Source: Candidatus Bathyarchaeota archaeon ex4484_135 (GTDB lineage Archaea; Thermoproteota; Bathyarchaeia; EX4484-135). From it: a stretch of DNA of 23,315 nt. Shown piece by piece: positions 7,891 to 14,976 of the stretch (within the stretch, counting starts at the first letter, position 1; the number at the start of each line of letters is the position of its first letter). A program made the translations under genes and the position numbers. The stretch is from NCBI GenBank assembly GCA_002255025.1, contig NJEJ01000001.1, positions 1-23,315 on the forward strand, given 5' to 3'. The notes beneath the pieces are model-generated. The model was not told the origin of the DNA. It saw only the letters and a program-made list of their open reading frames with translations, and made no database searches.

Positions 7891-7906
7891 GTTAAGGTTA
7901 AAAACG
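7891..7906. promoter_or_regulatory. AT-rich divergent promoter between the HD gene and aglB
   Basis: The only AT-rich tract in the 54-nt gap is GTTAAGGTTAAAAACG. Read on the minus strand it offers TTTTTAACC and TTAACC as TATA-like boxes for the HD gene; read on the plus strand, GGTTAAAAAC lies about 38 nt before the aglB TTG. The two promoters probably share or overlap this element, so their activities may be linked. Confidence 0.5.
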
Positions 7907-7937
7907 GGCTTTCACGCTCCAGCCTGGAGGAAGGACT

Positions 7938-10001
7938 TTGCCAACCCTGGACAAGAGGGCCTTGAAGAGGGCATTAGTCAGGGCGGGCGAGGCCATAAGG
8001 TCCGGCTTATCCGCCCTCAGGTTTGAGGTATCACACGAGAGGCTCCTCCACGGCTCCGTCCTGGCCCTCGTGGCCGTCCTGGCGGCTGGGATAAGGCTCC
8101 TGCCGATAAGGTGGGGTGCTTACCTGAGCGAGTTCGACCCCTACTGGCACTACCACGTGGCAAGGCACATGGTCAATTACGGCTTTGCGTCCTTCTTCAC
8201 ATGGCACGACAACATGTGCTGGTATCCGTGGGGCCGTGACGTGGCGAAGAGCACTTACCCGGGCGTCCCGTTTGCTACGGCAACGCTCTACCTGATCCTG
8301 AGGGCCCTGGGCCTGCCCGTGTCGCTCTACCAGGTATGCGTCTTCTTCCCGATACTCATGGGGACGCTAGCCTGCATAGCTATGTACTTCCTCGGGCGTG
8401 AGATAGGGGGCCCGAAGGTGGGCTTGCTCTCTGCCTTCTTGTTGGCCGTGAGCCCAGCACACATAGAGAGGACGGCCCTCGGCTTCTGCGACGATGAGAC
8501 CATAGGCATATTCTGCATAATCCTGTTCTTCACCTTCCTCCTCAGGGCCATAGATGAGAAGCGTTCTGATGCCGAGCACCTGGTTTACTCGGTTCTCGCT
8601 GGCCTCTCGCTTGGCTGCCTCTGTGCTTCCTGGGGTGCTTCTAGGTACCCGATAGCCATCTCGGCCGTCCTGGCCTTGGTGCTCGTGGCCCTCGGGAGGT
8701 ACAGGCCCAGGCTGCTTTCCGCCTACTCCATATCCTTCGGCCTGGCCTTATTCGTGGCGGCTCACGTCCCAAGGCTAGGCCTCAAGTTCCTCTGGGAGGC
8801 CTCAACGGCCCCAATACTGATCGCCATAGCTGTCCTGGCCTTGGCGGAGTTGGTCAGGCACGTGGAAGAACGAAGGAACAAAGCGATAGTCATAGGCGTG
8901 GCCTTGGCCGCCATAGGAGTGTCGGCCTACCTCATGTATCACTACGGCTTGATCAAGCTGCCGGCCAGGAAGTTCATATCCGTCCTGAATCCAATGGCCA
9001 GGAAGGAACTCCAGCTCTTCCAATCCGTGGCTGAGCACAGGCCTTCCACGTGGGCCATACTGTTCTACGAGTTCGGGGGAGGCCTCCTGTTCGCCCTAGC
9101 GGGTCTCTTCTTCGCTGTGAGGGAGCCGACGGACAACAACATAGCCCTGGCCATCTTCGGCATTTCCTCGATCTACGCGGCTGCCTCCCTGGTGAGGCTG
9201 ACCATACTCATGGCCGTGCCGACGTGCATCCTCTGGGCCCTGGCACTAGACAGGCTGGCCAGGCCTTTAGTAAGGGTCATGGAGGAAGCCGAGGAAGCCT
9301 TCGTCAGGAGGGAAGAGCACGCTGGCAAGGGCCTGGCGGGCTTCGGCTTCCCTGTTCTGTTCTTGATAACGCTTCTGTCCGTGTCAGGTGCCATAAGGGC
9401 GGCCGACTCGCCTGTCACGATCGCCTCGGCCAGCTTGCCCCTGAAGGTCGAGTGTGAGGACTGGATAGACGCCCTGGGCTGGATGAAGGAGAACTTGCCC
9501 GAGGACGCCGTGGTGGTCTCCTGGTGGGACTACGGCTACTGGATACGCATCATAGCGAACCGGACCACCTTAGCGGACAACGGGACCATAAACATGACCC
9601 AGATAAAGCTCATAGCCCTCATGTTCCTCTCGAACGAGACGGAGGCCATAAACATATTGGCTGAGAAGCTCCACAGGCCCACGCACCTCGTTATATTCGT
9701 CACGTTCGACAGGTATGGCCGTGATGCCGGTTACGGGGACGAGAACAAGGCCCACTGGATGTGCCGCATAGCTGGCCTGGACGAGGACAAGTTCTGGGAC
9801 GAGCACGGCCGCTGGACAGAGGAGGGGAAGAACACGCTCATATACAAGCTCATAGACTGGGTGAAGGCGAACGTGACCGAGAGGGCCTACACGCCCCTTG
9901 ACCACTTCAGGCTGCTCTACGTGTCGAGGCCAGGTGCAGAGCCCACGGGCAACATGTACGCTAAGGTAGCCGTCTTCGAGATAATATATGAGGCCGGGTG
10001 A
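7938..10001 (+). CDS. aglB: Oligosaccharyltransferase (AglB/Stt3 family)
   Basis: This 687-residue protein is the archaeal N-glycosylation enzyme, which moves a lipid-linked glycan to asparagine in N-x-S/T sequons on the outside of the membrane. The N-terminal half has about 13 TM helices and the C-terminal part is a soluble domain. Visible motifs: EFDPYWHY (65-72) with the first acidic metal/acceptor-site residues, CDDETIG (about 184-190), SVAEHRP near 363 in the external loop, and the invariant WWDYG (529-533) that recognises the sequon. A DK/MI-type motif could not be placed with confidence. The start is TTG 7938, with GGAGGAAGG 4 nt upstream. The gene is monocistronic and convergent with the PAC2 gene, with 8 nt between stops. 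Confidence 0.95.
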   Translation: MPTLDKRALKRALVRAGEAIRSGLSALRFEVSHERLLHGSVLALVAVLAAGIRLLPIRWGAYLSEFDPYWHYHVARHMVNYGFASFFTWHDNMCWYPWGRDVAKSTYPGVPFATATLYLILRALGLPVSLYQVCVFFPILMGTLACIAMYFLGREIGGPKVGLLSAFLLAVSPAHIERTALGFCDDETIGIFCIILFFTFLLRAIDEKRSDAEHLVYSVLAGLSLGCLCASWGASRYPIAISAVLALVLVALGRYRPRLLSAYSISFGLALFVAAHVPRLGLKFLWEASTAPILIAIAVLALAELVRHVEERRNKAIVIGVALAAIGVSAYLMYHYGLIKLPARKFISVLNPMARKELQLFQSVAEHRPSTWAILFYEFGGGLLFALAGLFFAVREPTDNNIALAIFGISSIYAAASLVRLTILMAVPTCILWALALDRLARPLVRVMEEAEEAFVRREEHAGKGLAGFGFPVLFLITLLSVSGAIRAADSPVTIASASLPLKVECEDWIDALGWMKENLPEDAVVVSWWDYGYWIRIIANRTTLADNGTINMTQIKLIALMFLSNETEAINILAEKLHRPTHLVIFVTFDRYGRDAGYGDENKAHWMCRIAGLDEDKFWDEHGRWTEEGKNTLIYKLIDWVKANVTERAYTPLDHFRLLYVSRPGAEPTGNMYAKVAVFEIIYEAG

Positions 10002-10009
10002 GGACGCGG

Positions 10010-10780
10010 CTAGACTATGTAGCCGTAGCCGGGCCCTGCCTTCCTGCCCTCTTGGGCCTCACCGGTCAGCAGCTCGCCGACCTCGACCTCGGACAACAGC
10101 TTCTCTATCCTATCTGCCTTCCTTATGCTCTCGTCAAGGCCCTTCAGATCGATTTCTATGCCTAACATCCTTGAGAGGACTTCTAGGACGTTCTTAGCAG
10201 CCCTGGGATCGGGCAGGTGGCCTTTTGTCTCGCCGAGGAGGCAGAGGGCGTCCATGTCCATGAAGTTCGTCAGGCCGAGCAACAGGCCTGCTATGCCCAC
10301 TATGGGGCTGCCCGGCGGGCTTATGACAGCACCTGCCTCCACGGCCTTGACGAGCAATTTCTTATTAGTGGAAGCACATACCACCCGGGAGCCCCCGCTG
10401 TCGGTCCTGTAGCCGCCGACCGTTATGACCGTCTTCACCCCGTGCTCCCTGGCGAACTCCAGCACGCACGTGGCGACCTCGTACTGCCCCTCGTTCGTCT
10501 GGGCCTGGCTATCCCCTATGAGCAATATGAGGTCGGGCCCCCTATTTGGATTACGCCAGTAGTAGAACTCGCCCCTTGGGAGCCTTATCCGGCCTTCACC
10601 GTCCACTATGACGTAGTAGGGGAAGTGGGGCGAGTAGAGTTCTGCGAACTTCTCGGCCCTAAGGGCCTCGACGAGGTATCCGACGGCCAACCGGCCTACC
10701 AGGGCCATCCCGGGCAGCCCTTCCACCAGCACAGGCGACTTGAGCTTGACCTTCTTCAGCTTCCTTACCTCGGTCCTCAA
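10010..10780 (-). CDS. PAC2-family protein, likely proteasome assembly chaperone (PbaB-like)
   Basis: This 256-residue protein begins with VLVEGLPGMALVGRLA and contains LILLIGDSQA, VITVGGYRT and GSPIVGIAGLLLGL, the conserved blocks of the PAC2/COG2047 fold. Archaeal members such as PbaB help assemble the 20S proteasome and dock by a C-terminal HbYX motif. Here the last residues are GYGYIV, with tyrosine third from the end rather than next to last, so a canonical HbYX tail is absent. A C-terminal helix (about 215-240) precedes this tail. It starts at TTG 10780, with GGGAG upstream and a TATA-like box at 10814-10822. The gene is divergent from the ABC exporter. The family is secure; the proteasome role is by homology. 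Confidence 0.85.
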   Translation of the reverse strand: MRTEVRKLKKVKLKSPVLVEGLPGMALVGRLAVGYLVEALRAEKFAELYSPHFPYYVIVDGEGRIRLPRGEFYYWRNPNRGPDLILLIGDSQAQTNEGQYEVATCVLEFAREHGVKTVITVGGYRTDSGGSRVVCASTNKKLLVKAVEAGAVISPPGSPIVGIAGLLLGLTNFMDMDALCLLGETKGHLPDPRAAKNVLEVLSRMLGIEIDLKGLDESIRKADRIEKLLSEVEVGELLTGEAQEGRKAGPGYGYIV

Positions 10781-10813
10781 TACCGTCAGCTCCCGGCCTA
10801 ATGGCCGAGAGGG

Positions 10814-10829
10814 AATTTAAACCTTAAAA
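10814..10829. promoter_or_regulatory. Divergent promoter between the PAC2 gene and the ABC exporter
   Basis: AATTTAAACC and CCTTAAAAC form the only AT-rich block in the 90-nt gap. The minus-strand GGTTTAAATT is centred 38 nt before the PAC2 start, implying a leader of about 12 nt. On the plus strand CTTAAAA is followed by about 45 nt before the exporter start, implying a short leader. Confidence 0.5.
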
Positions 10830-10870
10830 CTGAGAAGGCATCACGAGGCAGGTGCCAAGAGAACATCGCG

Positions 10871-11617
10871 GTGGTGATGGACATGGAGTTGGCCGTGGGC
10901 CTGTATGACGTATCCAAGCACTTCGGGCCAGTGGTGGCAGTGGACCACCTCACCCTGGAGGTCCGGAGGGGCGAGGTATTCGGCCTCCTCGGCCCCAACG
11001 GTGCTGGCAAGACCACTACGGTCCGCATGATCTGCGGCCTCCTCAAGCCCACCTCGGGCCGCGTAGTGGTCCTGGGATGCGAGATGCCCCGGGAGGCCCT
11101 CAAGGCCAGGAGGTTCATAGGCCTGCTGCCCCAGGAGAGCGATGTTTACGAGAGCCTAACGGGCCGTGAGAACCTGGAGTATTTCGGCCGCCTCTACGGC
11201 CTTGAGGGTGAAAAACTAGCCCGGAGGGTGGAAGAGGTCCTTAAGCTCGTCGGCCTGGAGGAGCGGGCGGACGACAGGGCTGGCGAGTACAGCGGGGGCA
11301 TGAAGAGGCGTCTCATGGTCGCCCGGGCCATAATACACGACCCGGAGCTAGTCATCCTGGACGAGCCCACCATGGGCCTGGATGTCTTCGCCGTCAGGAG
11401 GATAAGGAGGCTCATAAGGCGTCTGGCCGAGGGGGGCCAGACGGTCATACTGACCACCAACGACTTGGAGGATGCCGAGAGGACGTGCGATAGGATAGCC
11501 ATAATTGACAAGGGCCGCCTCCTGGCCCTCGGGACCATAAGGGAGCTCGAGGAGAAGTTCCAGGAGAAAGGGCTGGAAGAAGTCTTCATAAGGCTGGTGG
11601 AGGGGGAGCAAGCATGA
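10871..11617 (+). CDS. ABC-2 type exporter ATPase
   Basis: This 248-residue nucleotide-binding subunit has Walker A GPNGAGKTT (41-49), the signature YSGGMKRRL (140-148) and Walker B LVILDEP (160-166), with the GLD D-loop following. It is closest in style to the NatA/CcmA class (LTTNDLEDAERTCDR after Walker B), which powers export of ions, drugs or lipids. The start is GTG 10871; the next codons GTG and ATG (10877) are equally possible. Its stop overlaps the permease ATG by 4 nt (ATGA), indicating translational coupling. No substrate can be inferred. Confidence 0.93.
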   Translation: MVMDMELAVGLYDVSKHFGPVVAVDHLTLEVRRGEVFGLLGPNGAGKTTTVRMICGLLKPTSGRVVVLGCEMPREALKARRFIGLLPQESDVYESLTGRENLEYFGRLYGLEGEKLARRVEEVLKLVGLEERADDRAGEYSGGMKRRLMVARAIIHDPELVILDEPTMGLDVFAVRRIRRLIRRLAEGGQTVILTTNDLEDAERTCDRIAIIDKGRLLALGTIRELEEKFQEKGLEEVFIRLVEGEQA

Positions 11618-12861
11618 GGGCCTGGGCCGTAGTGGCCAAGAAGGAGGTCAAGGAGCAGCTGAGGTCTAGGAAGGCCCTCTTCACGCTAATAATCATACCC
11701 GTCCTCATGTGGTTTGGCATGGGGCTCATGCACGCCTTCATCTTCGGTGCCATGACGCCCACGGGCCCCCTGGCCACGCCCATGGACATGCACTTGGCGG
11801 TCGATGACAAGGGGCCCTACGGCCTGTTGGCCAAGCAGGTCATATACGCCGTGGCATCCAACATGAACGTGGTGGTCCACGAGGTCACATACGAGAAGGG
11901 CATGGAACTCGTCCACGAGGGCTCTACGGTCCTCTTCATCTGGATACCGGCCAACTTCACCCGCTGTCTGAACGAGACCGGGACAGCTCGGATAGGCGTG
12001 TGGGTCGACATGACGAGCACCCGGGCCTCCACGGTCGCCCACGCCATGATATCCGTCCTCAACAGCGTGGTGGCCGAGAAGAAGGTAGATGCCGTCCAGA
12101 CGCCGATAAGGAAGATGCCCATAACACTCGTCATGCTGTCCTTAATGCTGATGATGTCCGCCCTCTGGGGCCCCATGCCGACCGTGACATCCAGCTTCGC
12201 AGGCGAGAGGGAACGCAAGACCCTGGAGGTCCTCTTGGTCACGCCCGTCAGCAGGCACTCCATACTGCTCGGGAAGCTGCTGGCAGCCGGCTTCTCAGCA
12301 GCCCTCTACATGGGCTCGAGCGTGGTGGGCCTCGCTATATACAATAGCCTCGTCACGTGGGCCACCGCTGGCGTGATGGAGGAGTTCGCCAGCCCGGCTC
12401 TCACGATCGACCAGGCCCTGGTGGTCATAGCCGCGGCCGTGCTGACCGTCATACTGTCCATATCGGTGGGCATAGTGATATCCTGTTTCGCCAAGTCCGT
12501 GAAGGATGCGGAGACCTACTACTCCGCCATATTCATGCTCCCGATAATGCTCATGTCCGGGACTTCCTTCACACGCTTTGACGAGCTCCCTCTGGCCATA
12601 AGGGCTGTCATACTCGCCATACCGTTCAGCCATGGCGTCTTGATGGTCAACAACGCCCTGATATACGGTGCCCCCTGGCAGGCCATAGCCTTTAACGCAG
12701 CCTACATGCTGGTCTGGTCCATAGGGGCCCTGGCAGTCGGTGCCAAGCTATTCGAGCGTGAGGAGATCGTGGAGACGAGGAAGGTCAGGGGGCCGGGTGG
12801 CCGCAGGGGCCTGCTAGGGCTGTTCAAGAAGGAGCCTAGATCTCGAGCCCGAAGGCCCTGA
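11614..12861 (+). CDS. ABC-2 type exporter permease
   Basis: This 415-residue partner of the preceding ATPase follows the NatB layout: one N-terminal TM helix (TLIIIPVLMWFGMG), an extracytoplasmic domain of about 130 residues, then five or six TM helices beginning near residue 170. The conserved permease box FAGERERKTLEVLLVTPVS lies on the cytoplasmic side after the second helix and probably contacts the ATPase. The C-terminal tail is basic (RRGLLGLFKKEPRSRARR). The last 26 nt overlap the 3' end of the convergent winged-helix gene. The substrate is unknown. Confidence 0.92.
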   Translation: MRAWAVVAKKEVKEQLRSRKALFTLIIIPVLMWFGMGLMHAFIFGAMTPTGPLATPMDMHLAVDDKGPYGLLAKQVIYAVASNMNVVVHEVTYEKGMELVHEGSTVLFIWIPANFTRCLNETGTARIGVWVDMTSTRASTVAHAMISVLNSVVAEKKVDAVQTPIRKMPITLVMLSLMLMMSALWGPMPTVTSSFAGERERKTLEVLLVTPVSRHSILLGKLLAAGFSAALYMGSSVVGLAIYNSLVTWATAGVMEEFASPALTIDQALVVIAAAVLTVILSISVGIVISCFAKSVKDAETYYSAIFMLPIMLMSGTSFTRFDELPLAIRAVILAIPFSHGVLMVNNALIYGAPWQAIAFNAAYMLVWSIGALAVGAKLFEREEIVETRKVRGPGGRRGLLGLFKKEPRSRARRP

Positions 12862-13123
12862 GAAACTCCTCTATCTTCCTGACCTCCCTCAGCAGCCTCC
12901 AGCCCTTCTCCGTCATCTCATACCTCGTCTTGCCATCGTCTACCACACGCCTGACCAGGCCCTTCTGCTCCATCTCGGCCAGGTAGCGGACCAGCCTGTC
13001 GTGTGACAAATTGGCCCCGTAGAGTATCCGGGTCGGGCCAGCCGAGCCTCCTTCCTCGGCCAGGACGGAGAGGATGTCCGATATTATCCTGAGCCTCGAC
13101 CGGTATTTCTTCGTCGGCCTCAA
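12836..13123 (-). CDS. Winged-helix DNA-binding protein (HTH_45-like)
   Basis: This 95-residue protein fits a small archaeal winged helix: SRLRIISDILSVLAEEG forms the first helices, TRILYGANLSHDRLVRYLAEME the helix-turn-helix, then LVRRVVDDGKTRYEMTEKG makes the wing, followed by a C-terminal dimerisation-type helix. The pattern matches HTH_45 regulators common in Thermoproteota. I chose TTG 13123 because it overlaps the stop of the upstream membrane gene (TTGA) and has GAGGGTGG upstream; a longer frame to 13159 exists but would run 40 nt into the membrane gene. It may act with the membrane protein as a sensor-regulator pair or regulate the convergent exporter; both are inference. Confidence 0.88.
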   Translation of the reverse strand: MRPTKKYRSRLRIISDILSVLAEEGGSAGPTRILYGANLSHDRLVRYLAEMEQKGLVRRVVDDGKTRYEMTEKGWRLLREVRKIEEFLRAFGLEI

Positions 13124-13791
13124 GCCGAGACCACCCTCAGCAGGACTATGAAGACGCAAACGAAGGCGAGGAGCTGTAGGACGTGGGCCGTGAAGTAGAA
13201 GGTGGCCAGGAAGTAGGAGAGCATGAAGCAGGCGTGGGCAGCCGTCAGGAAGAGGAAGGCAAAGCCTATCAGGAAGGGGTTGGCATCACGGCTGCTGAGG
13301 AAGTTAGATATGGTCTTGTAGGTCAGGTAGACGAGCAAGGCCAACACTACGCACTCCAGCAGCGGGTGATACCTTATGAACCTTATCAGGGCCTCAGGCC
13401 TCGGCGGCTTCTCGGGCGTTTCTCTCAAGACCAGGGGGAAGAGCAAACCTTCAGCTGCTTCCTCTTGGCTCGGCTTGGCGTAGAAGTAGGCCAGGTAGCC
13501 GTAGGCGAAGGCCTCACAGCCGAAGAGGGCGAGGGCCATGACCTCGCTGATGAGCAACGCCAGCTTTATCAGGGCCCTCACGGGGCCTGCTAGGACGAGC
13601 AAGACGGCACCGAGCGATAGGCCGTGTGCCAGCAGGCCCACGCCGAGAGCTAGGAAGGAAGCAGATACGTGCAATAGGGCCTTCTCACCAGACAGCCTGT
13701 AGAACTTGAAGGCCTGGTAATAGACGGCTAGTGCAACAAGACCTTCTAAGACCTCGGCCACCGAGCTGAAGCTCAAGAGCCAACTGGACAT
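13120..13791 (-). CDS. Multi-pass membrane protein paired with the winged-helix regulator
   Basis: This protein of about 223 residues has about seven predicted TM helices, with a polar loop in the middle (RETPEKPPRPEALIRF). No catalytic motif or known family was recognised. The frame can be extended to ATG 13836, but a TATAAA box lies inside that extension on the minus strand, 27 nt before ATG 13791, so I take 13791 (start MSSWLLSFSSV) as a leaderless start. The gene ends by overlapping the winged-helix start (TTGA). The pairing of a small multi-pass protein with a winged-helix protein suggests membrane sensing coupled to transcription, which is inference. Confidence 0.75.
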   Translation of the reverse strand: MSSWLLSFSSVAEVLEGLVALAVYYQAFKFYRLSGEKALLHVSASFLALGVGLLAHGLSLGAVLLVLAGPVRALIKLALLISEVMALALFGCEAFAYGYLAYFYAKPSQEEAAEGLLFPLVLRETPEKPPRPEALIRFIRYHPLLECVVLALLVYLTYKTISNFLSSRDANPFLIGFAFLFLTAAHACFMLSYFLATFYFTAHVLQLLAFVCVFIVLLRVVSA

Positions 13792-13814
13792 CTGATGCCA
13801 GGCGGACATCCAGA

Positions 13815-13820
13815 TATAAA
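13815..13820 (-). promoter_or_regulatory. TATA box of the membrane-protein/winged-helix operon
   Basis: TATAAA on the plus strand reads TTTATA on the minus strand, within GGCTTTTATATCTGG. Its centre is about 27 nt before ATG 13791, the spacing of a leaderless archaeal start. It also decides the start codon of that gene. Confidence 0.6.
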
Positions 13821-13860
13821 AGCCTTGTGGACCCATCGTCCAGACAGCTCATTCCGCGTG

Positions 13861-13867
13861 CTTAAAG
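13861..13867 (+). promoter_or_regulatory. TATA-like promoter of the secreted-protein gene
   Basis: GCTTAAAG is centred 27 nt before GTG 13891 and 30 nt before ATG 13894. It fits a leaderless start at one of these two adjacent codons, although GGAGTG at 13881-13886 could also serve as a ribosome binding site if transcription starts earlier. Confidence 0.5.
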
Positions 13868-13893
13868 CCTCCAGGGGCCAGGAGTGCACGGTG

Positions 13894-14844
13894 ATGGATT
13901 TGGAGGTGAAGAAGACCCTCCTGTTGGCCGTGCTGGTGGCCCTCTCAGCGACGGGCATCCTGGCTTACGTGGCCTTAGCGTCTCAAAGCCCTTCCCCAGC
14001 CAATGGCCAGAGAACGGCTGGCGGTGCAAGCGGTGATTTACTAGTCGAGAACATACAGCTGCCCGATGCCGTCCTGATGGGCGTCCACAAGGGCCAGAAG
14101 CCCATCGTGGCCTACATGCTGGTGACCTACGGGCCCAGGCACACGACCGCCCTGGCCTACGCCTACGCCTTCATGGGCATAGCCGAGGTCTCGAACTGCT
14201 CCTTAGTGGCTAAGGCAAACGCCATGAACGCCACTTGGTCGAACTCGGACTTCAAGGTGATAAGGCACGACGGGAGGCCGGTCGGCCTCGCCATGGTCTT
14301 CAGGCTGAGCGGACCGCTCTACATAGAATACGAGGACCCGTCCCTCGGCCAATCCGGCTACTACGAGGTCAACATGACGTTGGTCCTCATGGCCATCTAC
14401 CACCCGGGCCTTGAGGAAACCATCTTCGCTACCTGCGGCCAGAACAGCTCCCTAGTGGTCTACCACGTGAAGGGCGGCCTGGTCCTGGCTGCTGGCTTCA
14501 GGCTGAGCGGCTGGCCTTCCGAGCCTTCCGACACGAGGCTCGTCATGGCCTTCACCATAAGGCTCAGGGCTGCCTCGTGGTTAGGCGAGGGGACGGACCG
14601 GGAGAAGGCTGACGTGAGGTGGGTTGTGCCCTTCTGCGGCTCCACCAGGCCGAGGCTCGTGACGCACAGGGCCCTGATAAGGGGCACCTTCGCCTTCCTG
14701 CCGAGGGCAGCCATAAGGAACTCCACCGGCGGCTGGGAGCCCGCTCGAGCGGCCTGCATCTACGTCGTGAAGGGCTTCACGCTTAGGCTTGCCATAATTG
14801 TCCCGAAGGCAGACGTAGTGGTCTGGCCAGCCGTGAGGCACTAA
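13894..14844 (+). CDS. Secreted or membrane-anchored protein of unknown function
   Basis: This 316-residue protein has one N-terminal hydrophobic helix after a short KK-containing head (LLLAVLVALSATGILAYVALA), a serine/proline-rich linker (SQSPSPANGQ), and an extracytoplasmic domain of about 270 residues. The linker is typical of lipid-free anchored proteins exposed outside the cell. Several N-x-S/T sequons are visible (NCS, NAT, NMT, NSS), so it may be a substrate of the AglB enzyme encoded in this window. I recognise no family. Start: ATG 13894, or GTG 13891, both 27-30 nt after a TATA-like box. It is followed by a T-rich terminator. Confidence 0.8.
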   Translation: MDLEVKKTLLLAVLVALSATGILAYVALASQSPSPANGQRTAGGASGDLLVENIQLPDAVLMGVHKGQKPIVAYMLVTYGPRHTTALAYAYAFMGIAEVSNCSLVAKANAMNATWSNSDFKVIRHDGRPVGLAMVFRLSGPLYIEYEDPSLGQSGYYEVNMTLVLMAIYHPGLEETIFATCGQNSSLVVYHVKGGLVLAAGFRLSGWPSEPSDTRLVMAFTIRLRAASWLGEGTDREKADVRWVVPFCGSTRPRLVTHRALIRGTFAFLPRAAIRNSTGGWEPARAACIYVVKGFTLRLAIIVPKADVVVWPAVRH

Positions 14845-14877
14845 GGGGCCATTAGGGCCGGCTGACCGACCAACACC

Positions 14878-14893
14878 CTCTTTTTCTCATTTT
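14878..14893 (+). terminator. T-rich terminator after the secreted-protein gene
   Basis: CTCTTTTTCTCATTTT lies 34 nt after the stop codon. T-rich runs of this kind end archaeal transcription without requiring a hairpin. It separates the upstream gene from the compositionally different gene at 14977. Confidence 0.6.
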
Positions 14894-14911
14894 ATAACGA
14901 CCTCTCTTCCT

Positions 14912-14930
14912 GGGTTCCAAAACGGAACCC
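14912..14930. repeat. Inverted repeat upstream of the TPR/DUF6884/HEPN gene
   Basis: GGGTTCC and GGAACCC are perfect 7-bp arms around AAAAC. The site ends 8 nt before the TATA-like region, where a transcriptional regulator could block or recruit the transcription machinery. It is not followed by a T run, so a terminator role is unlikely. Confidence 0.5.
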
Positions 14931-14937
14931 GTAAAAT

Positions 14938-14952
14938 CTTTAAGTCTTTAAT
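14938..14952 (+). promoter_or_regulatory. TATA-like promoter of the TPR/DUF6884/HEPN gene
   Basis: Two overlapping boxes, CTTTAAG and CTTTAAT, are present. The second is centred about 27 nt before ATG 14977, fitting a leaderless mRNA starting at that ATG. No Shine-Dalgarno sequence is seen before the start. Confidence 0.5.
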
Positions 14953-14976
14953 CGAACGCACTTCTTGGGATCTGGC

